Shown: positions 16,183 through 23,621, counted from the first letter of the stretch. The stretch: 64,000 nt of DNA from CAYFYS01 sp965202905 (GCA_965202905.1 OZ241868.1:3100001-3164000); one strand, 5' to 3'. The notes: a model not told the origin generated them from the letters alone. Translations and numbers: made by a program.

Positions 16183-17379
16183 ATGGACTTCGCGCTGCCG
16201 CCCGAGATCGAGGAGTATCGCCAACGCGTCCGCGCGTTCGTCGCCGGCCACATCCTGCCGCTGGAGGCCGACCCGGCCAATGCCGGGGCGCATGAAAACA
16301 TCCGCGAGGACGTGCTGGAGGGCGTCCGCGCCAAGGTCAAAGAGGCCGGCCTCTGGGCGCTTCAGATGCCGCCGGAACGCGGCGGCCAGGGACTGCCCGT
16401 CATCGGCATGGCGGCGTGCTACGAGGAGATGAACCGCTCGATCTACGGCCCGGTCTGTTTCAACTGCGCCGCCCCGGACGACGGCAACATGATCGTCCTG
16501 GAAAAGGTCGCGACCGAGGCCCAGAAGGAGCGCTGGCTCCAGCCGATCGTCGACGGCGCGGTGCGCTCGTCCTTCGTGATGACCGAGCCGATGCCGGGCT
16601 CGGGCTCCGATCCGTCCGCGATGCGCACGACCGCGACCCGGCGCGGCGACGCCTGGGCGATCGAGGGCCGCAAATGGTTCATCACCGGGGCGGAGGGCGC
16701 GCAGCATTTTTTGCTCATCGCGCGGACTTCGGACGATCCGCGCCGCGGGCTGACGGCGTTCGCCTTCGACGCCGATCAGCCGGGCTGGGAGATCCTCCGC
16801 CGCATCCCGATCATGGGCCCGGAGGAGCATGGCGGGCATTGCGAGCTGCGCTTCGACGGACTCGAGATCGCCGACGAGAACCGGCTGATGGAGGTCGGCG
16901 ACGGGCTCAAATTCACCCAGATCCGGCTCGGCGTCGCGAGGCTCACCCATTGCATGCGCTGGACCGGAATGGCCAAGCGGGCGCTCGAGGAATGCTTCGA
17001 GTACGTGCGCGCGCGGGCGAGCTTCGGCAGCGCCCTCGCAGACCACGAAGGCGTCCAGTGGATGCTGGGCGAGGCGGCGATGCAGGTCGAGATCGGCCGG
17101 CTGATGACCATGCGGGCGGCAGCCAGGCTCGATACCGGCGACTTTGCCCGCAAGGAGGTCTCGATGGCGAAGATCGTCGTCTCCGAGGCGCTGCACAAGG
17201 CGATCGACACGGCGATCCAGCTTCTGGGCGCGCGCGGCTACTCCAAGGACACGCCACTCGAGTGGATGTACCGCTATGCCCGCCAGGGCCGGATCATCGA
17301 CGGCGCATCGGAGGTCCACAAGATGGTGATGTCCCGCACGCTGCTCGCCGAGGGCATCGATTTCTGGAGCTGGGATTGA
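16183..17379 (+). CDS. Acyl-CoA dehydrogenase, ACAD10/11-type (LvaC-like)
   Basis: 398 residues. Features: MTEPMPGSGSDPSAM (flavin region), EGRKWFITGAEGAQH, ASFGSALADHEGVQWMLGEA, and the C-terminal YARQGRIIDGASEVHKMVMSR. The DGASEVH form, with Asp where ordinary family members have the catalytic Glu, is the ACAD10/11 branch. Those enzymes act after a kinase in 4-hydroxyacyl-CoA breakdown, removing the 4-phosphate and rearranging the double bond. The next genes encode exactly that kinase (17376) and its DUF6285 partner (18384), as in Pseudomonas putida lvaABC. An AGAAGGAG SD lies upstream of ATG 16183. Confidence 0.88.
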   Translation: MDFALPPEIEEYRQRVRAFVAGHILPLEADPANAGAHENIREDVLEGVRAKVKEAGLWALQMPPERGGQGLPVIGMAACYEEMNRSIYGPVCFNCAAPDDGNMIVLEKVATEAQKERWLQPIVDGAVRSSFVMTEPMPGSGSDPSAMRTTATRRGDAWAIEGRKWFITGAEGAQHFLLIARTSDDPRRGLTAFAFDADQPGWEILRRIPIMGPEEHGGHCELRFDGLEIADENRLMEVGDGLKFTQIRLGVARLTHCMRWTGMAKRALEECFEYVRARASFGSALADHEGVQWMLGEAAMQVEIGRLMTMRAAARLDTGDFARKEVSMAKIVVSEALHKAIDTAIQLLGARGYSKDTPLEWMYRYARQGRIIDGASEVHKMVMSRTLLAEGIDFWSWD

Positions 17380-18380
17380 GCGCACTCGCCGGCTTTAGCG
17401 CACTCGCCGGCTTTATCGCCAAGGCGGCGGGGGCCGACAGGGTCACGATCGAGCGCGACGCGCTCCTTCCCGGCGGCGCGATCCAGGAGAACCGGGCGCT
17501 CGACATCGCGATCGAGGGCGGCGACATGCACGGACGCCACGCGCTGGCGCTGCGCACCGAGGCGCGCTCCCCGGTTCCGGCGAGCCGGCCGATCCCTCAG
17601 CAATTCGCCTTCCTGAAGGCCGCCCGGGAGGCCGGCGTCACCGCGCCCGAGCCGCTGTGGCTCTGCGAGGACGCGGCCGTGACCGGCCGGCCGTTCTTCA
17701 TCATGCGCCGGATCGAGGGTATCGCGCTCGGCGGCCGGGTGGTGCGCGGCGGCCCTCACGAGGCGCTGGCGGCGACGCTCGGGGCCGAGCTCGCCCGCAT
17801 CCACAGCATCGTCCCGCCGCGCGAGGACCTCGCGTTTCTCGGCGCGCCGCCGGAAAACCCGGCGATGGCCGGCATCGAAATCTATCGCGCCTGGCTCGAC
17901 GCCGAGCCCAGGCCGCATCCGGCGATCGAATGGGGGCTTCGCTGGCTCGCCCGCCATGCGCGGCCGGCGGGCGAGATCGTGCTCGCCCACCACGATTTCC
18001 GCACCGGCAACTACATGATCGACGGCGACCGGCTCACCGGCATCCTCGATTGGGAGTTCGCCGGCTGGTCGGACCCGATGGAGGACATCGCCTGGTTCTG
18101 CGCCAGGTGCTGGCGCTTTGGCGCCGACGAGCTGGAGGCCGGCGGCATCGCCCGGCGCGCCCCGTTCTACCGCTCATACCAGCAGGCCACGGGCCGCGCG
18201 ATCGACCCCGGGATCATCTTCTACTGGGAGGTGATGGCCCATGTCCGTTGGGCGACGATCGCCGTCCAGCAGGCCGGCCGGCACCTGTCGGGCCGCGAGC
18301 CCGACCTCGAACTCGCCCTGATCGGCCGCAGGCTCGCCGAGATCGAGCACGAGATCCTCGCCATGACCGGAGAACCCTGA
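17376..18380 (+). CDS. APH-type kinase, probable 4-hydroxyacyl-CoA kinase (LvaA-like)
   Basis: 334 residues of the aminoglycoside-phosphotransferase fold. N-lobe RPIPQQFAFLKAARE; catalytic loop LAHHDFRTGNYMID (HxDxxxxN Brenner motif, about residue 207); metal-binding ILDWEFAGWSDPMEDIAWF. It is not an antibiotic kinase by context: it pairs with an ACAD10/11-type dehydrogenase and DUF6285, so the substrate is likely the 4-hydroxyl of an acyl-CoA. The start is a TTG (17376) embedded in the dehydrogenase's ATTGA stop, after a GGAG. Residues 2-13 are a duplicated SALAGF from an 18-bp tandem repeat. Confidence 0.85.
   Translation: MSALAGFSALAGFIAKAAGADRVTIERDALLPGGAIQENRALDIAIEGGDMHGRHALALRTEARSPVPASRPIPQQFAFLKAAREAGVTAPEPLWLCEDAAVTGRPFFIMRRIEGIALGGRVVRGGPHEALAATLGAELARIHSIVPPREDLAFLGAPPENPAMAGIEIYRAWLDAEPRPHPAIEWGLRWLARHARPAGEIVLAHHDFRTGNYMIDGDRLTGILDWEFAGWSDPMEDIAWFCARCWRFGADELEAGGIARRAPFYRSYQQATGRAIDPGIIFYWEVMAHVRWATIAVQQAGRHLSGREPDLELALIGRRLAEIEHEILAMTGEP
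17379..17414. repeat. 18-bp x 2 perfect tandem repeat at kinase N-terminus
   Basis: agcgcactcgccggcttt at 17379-17396 and 17397-17414, immediately after the TTG start codon. It duplicates Ser-Ala-Leu-Ala-Gly-Phe in frame. Confidence 0.97.
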
Positions 18381-18383
18381 GCG

Positions 18384-18740
18384 ATGCGCGACGACCCCAG
18401 CGCCGTCGACCTCCTGCGGACCGCCCGCCGGACCCTGATGGAACGCCTGCTCCCCGCGCTCCCGGCCGGGCGCCGCTACACCGCCCACCTCATCGCCGCC
18501 GCCATCGCCATCGCCGCCCGCGAGGCCGAGGCCGGCGCGGCGGCCGAAGACGCCGAGCGCGCCGCGCTCGCCGGGCTGCTCGGCCGGGACGGCGCGCTCG
18601 AAGACCTCAACCGCGCCTTTGCCGCCGCCATCCGCGAGGGCCGCTTCGACACGAACGACCGCGCGACCGCCCACGCGCTGCTCACCGAGGCCACGGGCGC
18701 GAAGCTGCGCGAGGACAACCCCGGCTACCTCGCGCCCTGA
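18384..18740 (+). CDS. DUF6285 protein, probable kinase partner (LvaB-like)
   Basis: 118 residues, alpha-helical and alanine-rich: DPSAVDLLRTARRTL, LPAGRRYTAHLIAAAIAIAAR and a C-terminal ATGAKLREDNPGYL. These are the hallmarks of DUF6285, a small protein found beside ACAD10/11-type genes and LvaA-type kinases. In the levulinate pathway the corresponding small protein (LvaB) is required by the kinase. It starts 3 bp after the kinase stop. No catalytic residues are apparent; a stabilising or substrate-presenting subunit is inferred. Confidence 0.82.
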   Translation: MRDDPSAVDLLRTARRTLMERLLPALPAGRRYTAHLIAAAIAIAAREAEAGAAAEDAERAALAGLLGRDGALEDLNRAFAAAIREGRFDTNDRATAHALLTEATGAKLREDNPGYLAP

Positions 18741-18755
18741 GCGGGCTCGCGAGAA

Positions 18756-18794
18756 TTCGCGGCCAACGTTCGCGGCCATCGTTCGCGGCCAAGC
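18756..18794. repeat. 13-bp x 3 tandem repeat in a convergent gap
   Basis: ttcgcggccaacg, ttcgcggccatcg and ttcgcggccaag-type units run from 18756 to about 18794, between the ends of the DUF6285 gene and the convergent dioxygenase beta-subunit gene. A GC-rich slippage array with no T-run terminator. Confidence 0.9.
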
Positions 18795-18826
18795 GGCCAA
18801 TGAGAGAGGGCGCTTCCGCAGGCGGA

Positions 18827-19306
18827 TCAGACCGGCGTTGCGAGCAGCGTGGGCACCGAAAACGTGTCGAGGACGGCAATGCGCTCGGCGAACTTCGCGG
18901 CGGCGTCGCGGATGCGGATGCGGTCTTCGTAGCAGCCGGCGCAGAACAGGCGGGACTCGCCGGTCTTGGAGGTCTGCACGACCAGGAAGCTGGTTTCGAC
19001 TTCGGCGACGCCGTCGTCGACCGCGTTGATGCGCGACGGGCTGAGGATGTGGCGGTCGAAATGCGGGTTGAACTTGTTGGCGTGGCGCAGGCAGACGATC
19101 CGGTCCTCGATCCGCGCGCGGTTCTCGCAGTGGATGACGCCCACGGGATGGCCGAGGATGCGGTTCTCGCGCGGCATGACGATGTAGCGCCCGTCCGGCT
19201 CGAAGCAGTCGACCCAGGCGTCGAGCTCGTCGCGGTCGATGAACATGGCGCTGTCGACCACCAGGCGCTCGATGCGCGCCTTCACGGCCGGGTCGATGGC
19301 GGTCAT
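18827..19306 (-). CDS. Aromatic-ring-hydroxylating dioxygenase, beta (small) subunit
   Basis: 159 residues of the NTF2-like SnoaL/RHD-beta fold: DELDAWVDCFEPDGRYIVMPREN, HCENRARIEDRIVCLRHANKFNPHF, AEVETSFLVVQTSKTGE and the C-terminal RIAVLDTFSVPTLLATPV. The beta subunit is structural in the alpha3beta3 hexamer. ATG 19306 overlaps the stop of the alpha subunit gene (19303), so the two are coupled. Downstream lies a convergent gap with tandem repeats. No ferredoxin or reductase gene is adjacent. Confidence 0.9.
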   Translation of the reverse strand: MTAIDPAVKARIERLVVDSAMFIDRDELDAWVDCFEPDGRYIVMPRENRILGHPVGVIHCENRARIEDRIVCLRHANKFNPHFDRHILSPSRINAVDDGVAEVETSFLVVQTSKTGESRLFCAGCYEDRIRIRDAAAKFAERIAVLDTFSVPTLLATPV

Positions 19307-20562
19307 CGCTCCGCCCCGCTCGGCGCGATGCCGAGGAGCTCGCTGTAATAGGACCAGAAGCCGCGCACCGGGATCTCGTTGACCCGGGTGTCGAGATCGA
19401 CCAGCGGGCCGGCGCCGCCCATCTCGACGACGCCGTCGCCCTCCCCGAAGGCGGATGTGGCGCGCTGCACCAGCTCGAGCGCCTCGCCGTCCTCCATCGA
19501 GATCAGGCCGGCCGGGCCGACCATGTTCGCCTGGTTGACGCGGTGCGCGGTCATCGCCTCGTCGTCGTCCCGGTAGCCGAAATTCACGAACTCGATCTCG
19601 AGCTCCGCGACCCCCCGCGTGCGTACCCGCCGAATGCCGAGGCAATTGGCGATCTGATGGACGATCGCGTTCGGGAAGATGGAGATGATCCGCGTGCTGA
19701 CGCCGTCGCGGAACTCCGGAACGCAGCGGACGAGCGAGGGGTCGTTGAGCGTCATGTAATCGCTGCGCTGCACGCGGTCGTCGGCATAGGCCTTCCGCGC
19801 CTCGTCGTCGGCGTCCGAGCCCTTGTACTGGAACAGCATGGTGTGGCGGTGCCGGTCGTCCATGTGGCCGCCGGAGGTCTGGGTCAGGCGGCTGAGGCCG
19901 AAGGTGCGGTTGAATTCGTGCAGGATGCTCGCGTGATAGGCGTCGCGCACGTTTTCCATGTAGAGTTTCCAGTTCGCGAACACGCGCTGGCGCTGATAGC
20001 CGAGGAGCCGGACCGGCCGGTCGAAGATCTCGCCGACATGGTCGACGACCATCGCGCCGAGATAGGCCTCGAGCGACTCGGGCGCGTCGCTGAACGTGCC
20101 GAAGACGATGCCTTTCCAGCACTCGACGCGCAGCGTGCGCAGCCCGTGCCGGCGCATGTCGAACCCGGCCGGCATGCCGCCGCGACCCTTGACGCCGTGG
20201 GCGAACGGCACGCCGATGAGATCGCCCTGCTGGCTGTAGCGCCAGTTGTGATAGATGCAGGTGAAATCGGCCACGTTGCCGAACGGCTCGCGCGCGATCT
20301 CCGCGCCGCGATGGGCGCAGCGGTTGACGAAGGCGTTGATCCGCCCCCCGGCGTCGCGGTTGAACACCACCGGCGCGTCGCCGACATAGCAGATCCGGTA
20401 GTCGCCCGGCCGCGGAATCTCCGCCTCCAGCCCCAGCACCGACCATGTCGGGCCGCGGAAGATCCGCTCCTGCTCGCGCCGGTAGAGCTCGGGATCGTGG
20501 TAGATGCCGAACGGGACCCGCGAATAGTCGTTTCGCTTCCAGACCGTCTTCGGGTCGCTCAT
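19303..20562 (-). CDS. Aromatic-ring-hydroxylating dioxygenase, alpha (large) subunit
   Basis: 419 residues. The N-terminal Rieske [2Fe-2S] site is CAHRGAEIA ... CIYHNWRY (CxH-x16-CxxH, about residues 84-105). The C-terminal catalytic domain has MENVRDAYHASILHEF, with the Asp bridging to the mononuclear-iron histidines. It cis-dihydroxylates an aromatic acid with O2. The size and the NWRY/DAYHASILH motifs fit the anthranilate/salicylate/benzoate-type two-subunit enzymes. The ATG at 20562 (MSDPKTVWKRN) is preferred to 20604, since the extra residues are low-complexity. Confidence 0.9.
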   Translation of the reverse strand: MSDPKTVWKRNDYSRVPFGIYHDPELYRREQERIFRGPTWSVLGLEAEIPRPGDYRICYVGDAPVVFNRDAGGRINAFVNRCAHRGAEIAREPFGNVADFTCIYHNWRYSQQGDLIGVPFAHGVKGRGGMPAGFDMRRHGLRTLRVECWKGIVFGTFSDAPESLEAYLGAMVVDHVGEIFDRPVRLLGYQRQRVFANWKLYMENVRDAYHASILHEFNRTFGLSRLTQTSGGHMDDRHRHTMLFQYKGSDADDEARKAYADDRVQRSDYMTLNDPSLVRCVPEFRDGVSTRIISIFPNAIVHQIANCLGIRRVRTRGVAELEIEFVNFGYRDDDEAMTAHRVNQANMVGPAGLISMEDGEALELVQRATSAFGEGDGVVEMGGAGPLVDLDTRVNEIPVRGFWSYYSELLGIAPSGAER

Positions 20563-20749
20563 CGCGCCCGGCTTTCGCCCGCGCGTGGTCGCCGGCCCGG
20601 CCAACCGGCCCCCCGCCGCCAGGGCAATATCGTCCCGGGGGGTGCGGAGCCGACCGGCGGCGGCGGCAAGCGCCGCCTCCTCGAACGCCCGGATGAACGC
20701 CTGGAGGAAGGTCCGGCGGCGAGGTCCCGGGCGAGCTCGCGCAGTGGCT

Positions 20750-21805
20750 TCACGATTTGCCTTCCGGCGTGTCCGGCCGGTGCGCCTGGGCGGCGATCTT
20801 CTCCTTCAGCAGCGCCCGCATCCGCAACGCCGGCGCATCGACGTTGAGGTCGACGACCGGCGCGTCGGGCATCTCGTCGCCCCTGCGCTGCTGCGCTTCC
20901 ATGATCGTGAGGTCCTGGAGGAAGACCCGCGTGAAGTCGGTGCGATAGATCTCGTCCATCGCCGCGCTGTCGATCTGGAACAGCCGCGAATGGGCGTAGA
21001 AGTGATGGGTCGTCGTCGCGGTCTCCGGGGTCGGGCAGTTGGGCACATGAAAGGCGATCCCCCGGCCGCGGTCGCCTTCCAGCACGCCGCTTCCGGCCTC
21101 GGCGCAGCCGACATCGACATCGACATAGACCGGCAGGCGCGCATCGACCACCTGCCAGCGGTCGACCGCGCCCGCGAAATCCCCGGCCGCCTTGTAGAAT
21201 GCGGCAGGCTCGACGGCGGGCATCAGGCGGGTCATGCGGACCCCGTCGGCCAGCCGCTCGGTGTGCGCCGGGAAGCGGGTGATCTCGTCATTGCCGATGG
21301 TGTCGGCGTGGACGAAGGTCAGGTGCGACAGGTCGAGCAGGTTCTCGATGATCATCTGGTAGTTGCAACGGGTATGGAGCGGGTGCGCGCCGTTGCCGGG
21401 CACCGTCTTCCAGCCGGGATGGTCCATCCACCACCAATCGGGCAGCAGGGTCTCATCGGCGCCCGCCGGATCGCCCATCCAGATCCATACCCAGCCGGCG
21501 CGCTCCAAAAGCGGATAGGACCGCACCGCGGCGCCCGGCGGGATCCGGCTCTGACCCGGCACCGCCACGCACCGCCCGTCGGGTGCGAACTCCAGGCCGT
21601 GATAGCCGCATCGCAGCCGGTCGCCCGACACCGTTCCCATCGACAGCGGCAAGGCACGGTGGCAGCAGCGGTCGGCCAGCGCCGTCGGCTTGCCGTCTGC
21701 GGTGCGGTAGAGCACGACGGGCTCGTCGAGCAGCCTGCGGGCGAACGGCTCACGGCCGATCTCCGAACTCCACGCGGCGACATACCAGCAGTCCTTCAGG
21801 AACAT
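20750..21805 (-). CDS. Rieske oxygenase, VanA-like (O-demethylase type)
   Basis: 351 residues, standard for vanillate O-demethylase oxygenase subunits. It starts MFLKDCWYVAAWSSEI (typical VanA opening), with Rieske site CCHRALPLSMG ... CGYHGLEF and iron-site motif ENLLDLSHLTFVHADTIG. Family members oxidatively remove methyl groups from methoxy-aromatics or cleave related ethers, using an external reductase. It is upstream of the two-subunit dioxygenase on the same strand, 187 bp away, so the locus could demethylate then dihydroxylate an aromatic acid. No reductase (VanB) gene is present in the window. Confidence 0.9.
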   Translation of the reverse strand: MFLKDCWYVAAWSSEIGREPFARRLLDEPVVLYRTADGKPTALADRCCHRALPLSMGTVSGDRLRCGYHGLEFAPDGRCVAVPGQSRIPPGAAVRSYPLLERAGWVWIWMGDPAGADETLLPDWWWMDHPGWKTVPGNGAHPLHTRCNYQMIIENLLDLSHLTFVHADTIGNDEITRFPAHTERLADGVRMTRLMPAVEPAAFYKAAGDFAGAVDRWQVVDARLPVYVDVDVGCAEAGSGVLEGDRGRGIAFHVPNCPTPETATTTHHFYAHSRLFQIDSAAMDEIYRTDFTRVFLQDLTIMEAQQRRGDEMPDAPVVDLNVDAPALRMRALLKEKIAAQAHRPDTPEGKS

Positions 21806-21840
21806 GAAATCACCCTCGTATCGCGTCTACGGGACATGGA

Positions 21841-21880
21841 GTTTCTGCGAATTTCTGCGAATTTCCGCGAATTTCCGCGG
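21841..21880. repeat. 10-bp x 4 tandem repeat upstream of the VanA-like gene
   Basis: gtttctgcga, atttctgcga, atttccgcga and atttccgcgg lie end to end at 21841-21880, 36 bp before the start codon on the minus strand. They fall in the probable 5' UTR or promoter of the Rieske gene. Confidence 0.95.
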
Positions 21881-22054
21881 GCCGGCCTCTCGATTGCGGT
21901 TCGTCGATACTACAGAGTGTTGTCGTTACCGGCCAAGGACTCACCTTCTTCCCACGCGGCGCAATTGCGACGCTCGCGACATTCGCGACATATGACGTCT
22001 GACGTCGTTGCGACGCCATTCAAGCCCGTCGGAGTCGACTCACGCCGACAGCGG

Positions 22055-22195
22055 GTAGTGTCTCGGAGGGTTCCCGGTCTTCCTGGAGAAACCGTCGGTC
22101 AGCCTCGTGAACCGACGCATCCACCGTGGCCCCGGTTCGACGGGCTGGGGCTGCGGCTGGGGTTTTTCAAACTTGAGACGCTCCCCGCAATTTTC
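22055..22195. mobile_element. MITE-like element, copy A (internally deleted)
   Basis: Begins gtagtgtctcgg (degenerate left end) and ends ttcaaacttgagacgctcc (degenerate right end). It lacks the first about 100 bp of interior sequence present in copies B and C. Its interior includes the transposase-like remnant described for copy C. Confidence 0.6.
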
Positions 22196-22198
22196 ACG

Positions 22199-22227
22199 TT
22201 GACCGGCAGGCCGCTGGTCGATACGAT
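22199..22227 (+). promoter_or_regulatory. Sigma70-type promoter for mini-gene 1
   Basis: TTGACC (22199-22204), 17-bp spacer, TACGAT (22222-22227). Both boxes are close to consensus and optimally spaced, 80 bp before the ATG at 22308. The same promoter is repeated before mini-gene 2. Confidence 0.7.
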
Positions 22228-22307
22228 CGGCGTGTGTCGAAGGCGGATCGCTCACAGGCGGTTGACGGCACGACAGAGCCCAACTCTTGAACTCCGGGAG
22301 AGAAGAC

Positions 22308-22478
22308 ATGACCAACCATCGGGACGCCCTTAGTACCCCCCAGAATGAGGCGCTGACGCGCTGGACCCGGCCGATCATCCGCGAATGGGACGGCATGACA
22401 GGGACGGAAGGCGGCTCCGGTCCCGATGTGACCGAGACCGTTAATTACTACGACCCCAACGAGGGCGTATCATCGTAG
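22308..22478 (+). CDS. 56-residue RiPP-precursor-like peptide 1 (lasso-type candidate)
   Basis: Start ATG follows a GGGAGAGAAG SD. The first 36 residues are nearly identical to those of the copy at 23042 (one Ala/Thr change); the tails differ. The leader-like half has W19, P22 and I24 in a W-x-x-P-x-I arrangement, then T33-E34-G35. If cleavage follows E34, the core starts G35 with Thr at -2, and Glu43 is core residue 9, the geometry of a lasso macrolactam ring; Y47-Y48 could be the plug. A Gly-Gly site is another reading. No cyclase or protease gene is nearby, so the class is inference; that it is a real gene is supported by promoter, SD and duplication. Confidence 0.6.
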   Translation: MTNHRDALSTPQNEALTRWTRPIIREWDGMTGTEGGSGPDVTETVNYYDPNEGVSS

Positions 22479-22504
22479 ACCCGACTCTCAGACATCATGA
22501 CGCA

Positions 22505-22540
22505 CGGCCGCCGTCGCTCTGCGGAGAGCGACGGCGGCCG
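22505..22540 (+). terminator. Strong GC-rich hairpin after mini-gene 1
   Basis: Perfect 16-bp stem cggccgccgtcgctct / agagcgacggcggccg with a gcgg loop, 27 bp after the stop codon. No T-run follows, so it may act as an mRNA 3'-end stabiliser or a weak intrinsic terminator. Confidence 0.7.
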
Positions 22541-22683
22541 CGTTGGGTGTGTGCCGGCAAACCGACCCGGCGAATCCGGTGCGGTTCCAGGGATTGCGTG
22601 GACGCGCGGCGCGCACGGTCGGAGGGCGAATACCGCATGGCACCGGACATAACGCCTGTTGGCGACAGACGGCGCAATTCGGT

Positions 22684-22918
22684 GTAGTGTCCCGGTTTGA
22701 ATCGGATCGCCTCGGCTTCGCCGCCTGCGCGCCGATCGAGCCGGTGATCCATTCCCCGGTGATCCATCCCATGTCCCGCAGCGTATCCGATACGTGTGCA
22801 GATGGTTCCCGGTCTTCCTGGAGAAGCCGTCGGTCAGCCTCGTGAACCGACGCATCCACCGTGGCCCCGGTTCGACGGGCTGGGGCTGCGGCTGGGGCTT
22901 TTCAAACCGGGACGCTCC
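22684..22918. mobile_element. MITE-like element, copy B
   Basis: Left end gtagtgtcccggtttgaa (22684-22701); right end ttcaaaccgggacgctcc (22901-22918), with two mismatches to a perfect inverted repeat. No complete transposase. Confidence 0.7.
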
Positions 22919-22932
22919 CCGCAATTTTCACG

Positions 22933-22961
22933 TTGACCGGCAGGCCGCTGGTCGATACGAT
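22933..22961 (+). promoter_or_regulatory. Sigma70-type promoter for mini-gene 2
   Basis: TTGACC (22933-22938), 17-bp spacer, TACGAT (22956-22961): identical to the copy before mini-gene 1 and at the same distance from the ATG. Confidence 0.7.
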
Positions 22962-23041
22962 CGGCGTGTGTCGAAGGCGGATCGCTCACAGGCGGTTGAC
23001 GGCGCGACAGAGCCCAACTCTTGAACTCCGGGAGAGAAGAC

Positions 23042-23206
23042 ATGACCAACCATCGGGACACCCTTAGTACCCCCCAGAATGAGGCGCTGACGCGCTGGAC
23101 CCGGCCGATCATCCGCGAATGGGACGGCATGACAGGGACGGAAGGCGGCGGCGATCCCGAGGCGTCCGAGACCGTTAATTACTACCCCGACAGCACGGGC
23201 TCATGA
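23042..23206 (+). CDS. 54-residue RiPP-precursor-like peptide 2 (lasso-type candidate)
   Basis: Second copy of the mini-gene, with the same SD and promoter. Residues 1-36 match peptide 1 except Thr7. The tail is GDPEASETVNYYPDSTGS, against SGPDVTETVNYYDPNEGVSS in peptide 1. Despite five substitutions between G36 and E43, Glu43 keeps the same spacing from T33/G35, and the (S/T)ETVNYY block is preserved. That is what a constrained ring residue plus tail plug would look like. Alternatives: another RiPP class, a GG-leader microcin, or a small regulatory protein. Confidence 0.6.
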   Translation: MTNHRDTLSTPQNEALTRWTRPIIREWDGMTGTEGGGDPEASETVNYYPDSTGS

Positions 23207-23210
23207 CGCA

Positions 23211-23246
23211 CGGCCGCCGTCGCTCTGCGGAGAGCGACGGCGGCCG
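23211..23246 (+). terminator. Strong GC-rich hairpin after mini-gene 2
   Basis: Exact copy of the 16-bp-stem hairpin found after mini-gene 1, here beginning 5 bp after the stop codon (23206) because the intervening 22 bp are absent. Confidence 0.7.
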
Positions 23247-23389
23247 CGTTGGGTGTGTGCCGGCAAACCGACCCGGCGAATCCGGTGCGATTCCAGGGGT
23301 TGCGTGGACGCGCGGCGCGCACGGTTGGAGGGCGAATACCGCATGGCGCCGGACATAACGCCTGTTGGCGACAGACGGCGCAATTCGGT

Positions 23390-23618
23390 GTAGTGTCCCG
23401 GTTTGAATCGGATCGCCTCGGCTTCGCCGCCTGCGCGCCGATCGAGCCGGTGATCCATTCCCCGGTGATCCATCCCATGTCCCGCAGCGTATCCGATATG
23501 TGTGCAGATGGTTCCCGGTCTTCCTGGAGAAGCCGTCGGTCGGCCTCGTGAACCGACGCATCCACCGTGGCCCCGGTTCGACGGGCTGGGGCTGCGGCTT
23601 TTCAAACCGGGACACTAC
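23390..23618. mobile_element. MITE-like element, copy C, perfect 18-bp terminal inverted repeats
   Basis: 229 bp bounded by gtagtgtcccggtttgaa (23390-23407) and its exact reverse complement ttcaaaccgggacactac (23601-23618). On the minus strand the interior reads RWMRRFTRPTDGFSRKTGNH, which resembles the conserved C-terminal region of IS1-type transposases (RRFTRLTNxFSKKxENH). This suggests a non-autonomous derivative with most of the transposase deleted. Its right end abuts the truncated higA. Confidence 0.75.
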
Positions 23619-23621
23619 CCG

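Larger units (their letters stand above)
22055..23618. repeat. Large tandem array: MITE / mini-gene cassette x 2 plus terminal MITE
   Basis: A unit beginning ggttcccggtcttcctgg recurs at 22069, 22804 and 23510 (periods 735 and 706 bp). Each full unit holds the right part of a MITE, a promoter, a 54-56-residue mini-gene, a hairpin, about 145 bp of non-coding sequence, then the left end of the next MITE. The third copy stops after the MITE at 23618. Copies A and B are nearly identical except for the 3' half of the mini-gene and some substitutions, so duplication was followed by change concentrated in the peptide tail. Confidence 0.9.

Noticed and set aside
12225..16340. Minus-strand open frame of 1371 codons
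   Set aside because: Only the first part (to 13868) matches a protein family; the rest is antisense to metY and the hydrolase, a high-GC artefact.
17376..18380. Aminoglycoside resistance gene
   Set aside because: The APH fold is present, but the neighbours (ACAD10/11-type dehydrogenase, DUF6285) point to acyl-CoA metabolism.
20563..20749. Short minus-strand frames between the two Rieske genes
   Set aside because: Arg/Pro/Ala-rich with no homology or SD; treated as intergenic, although a small decayed gene cannot be excluded.
22505..22540. Attachment site or recombination site
   Set aside because: A perfect stem just after a stop codon, repeated with each cassette, is better explained as a 3'-end hairpin.
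22543..22845. 100-codon frames between the mini-genes (two nearly identical copies)
   Set aside because: They run through the hairpin and the MITE on the non-transposase strand and have no SD or family features.
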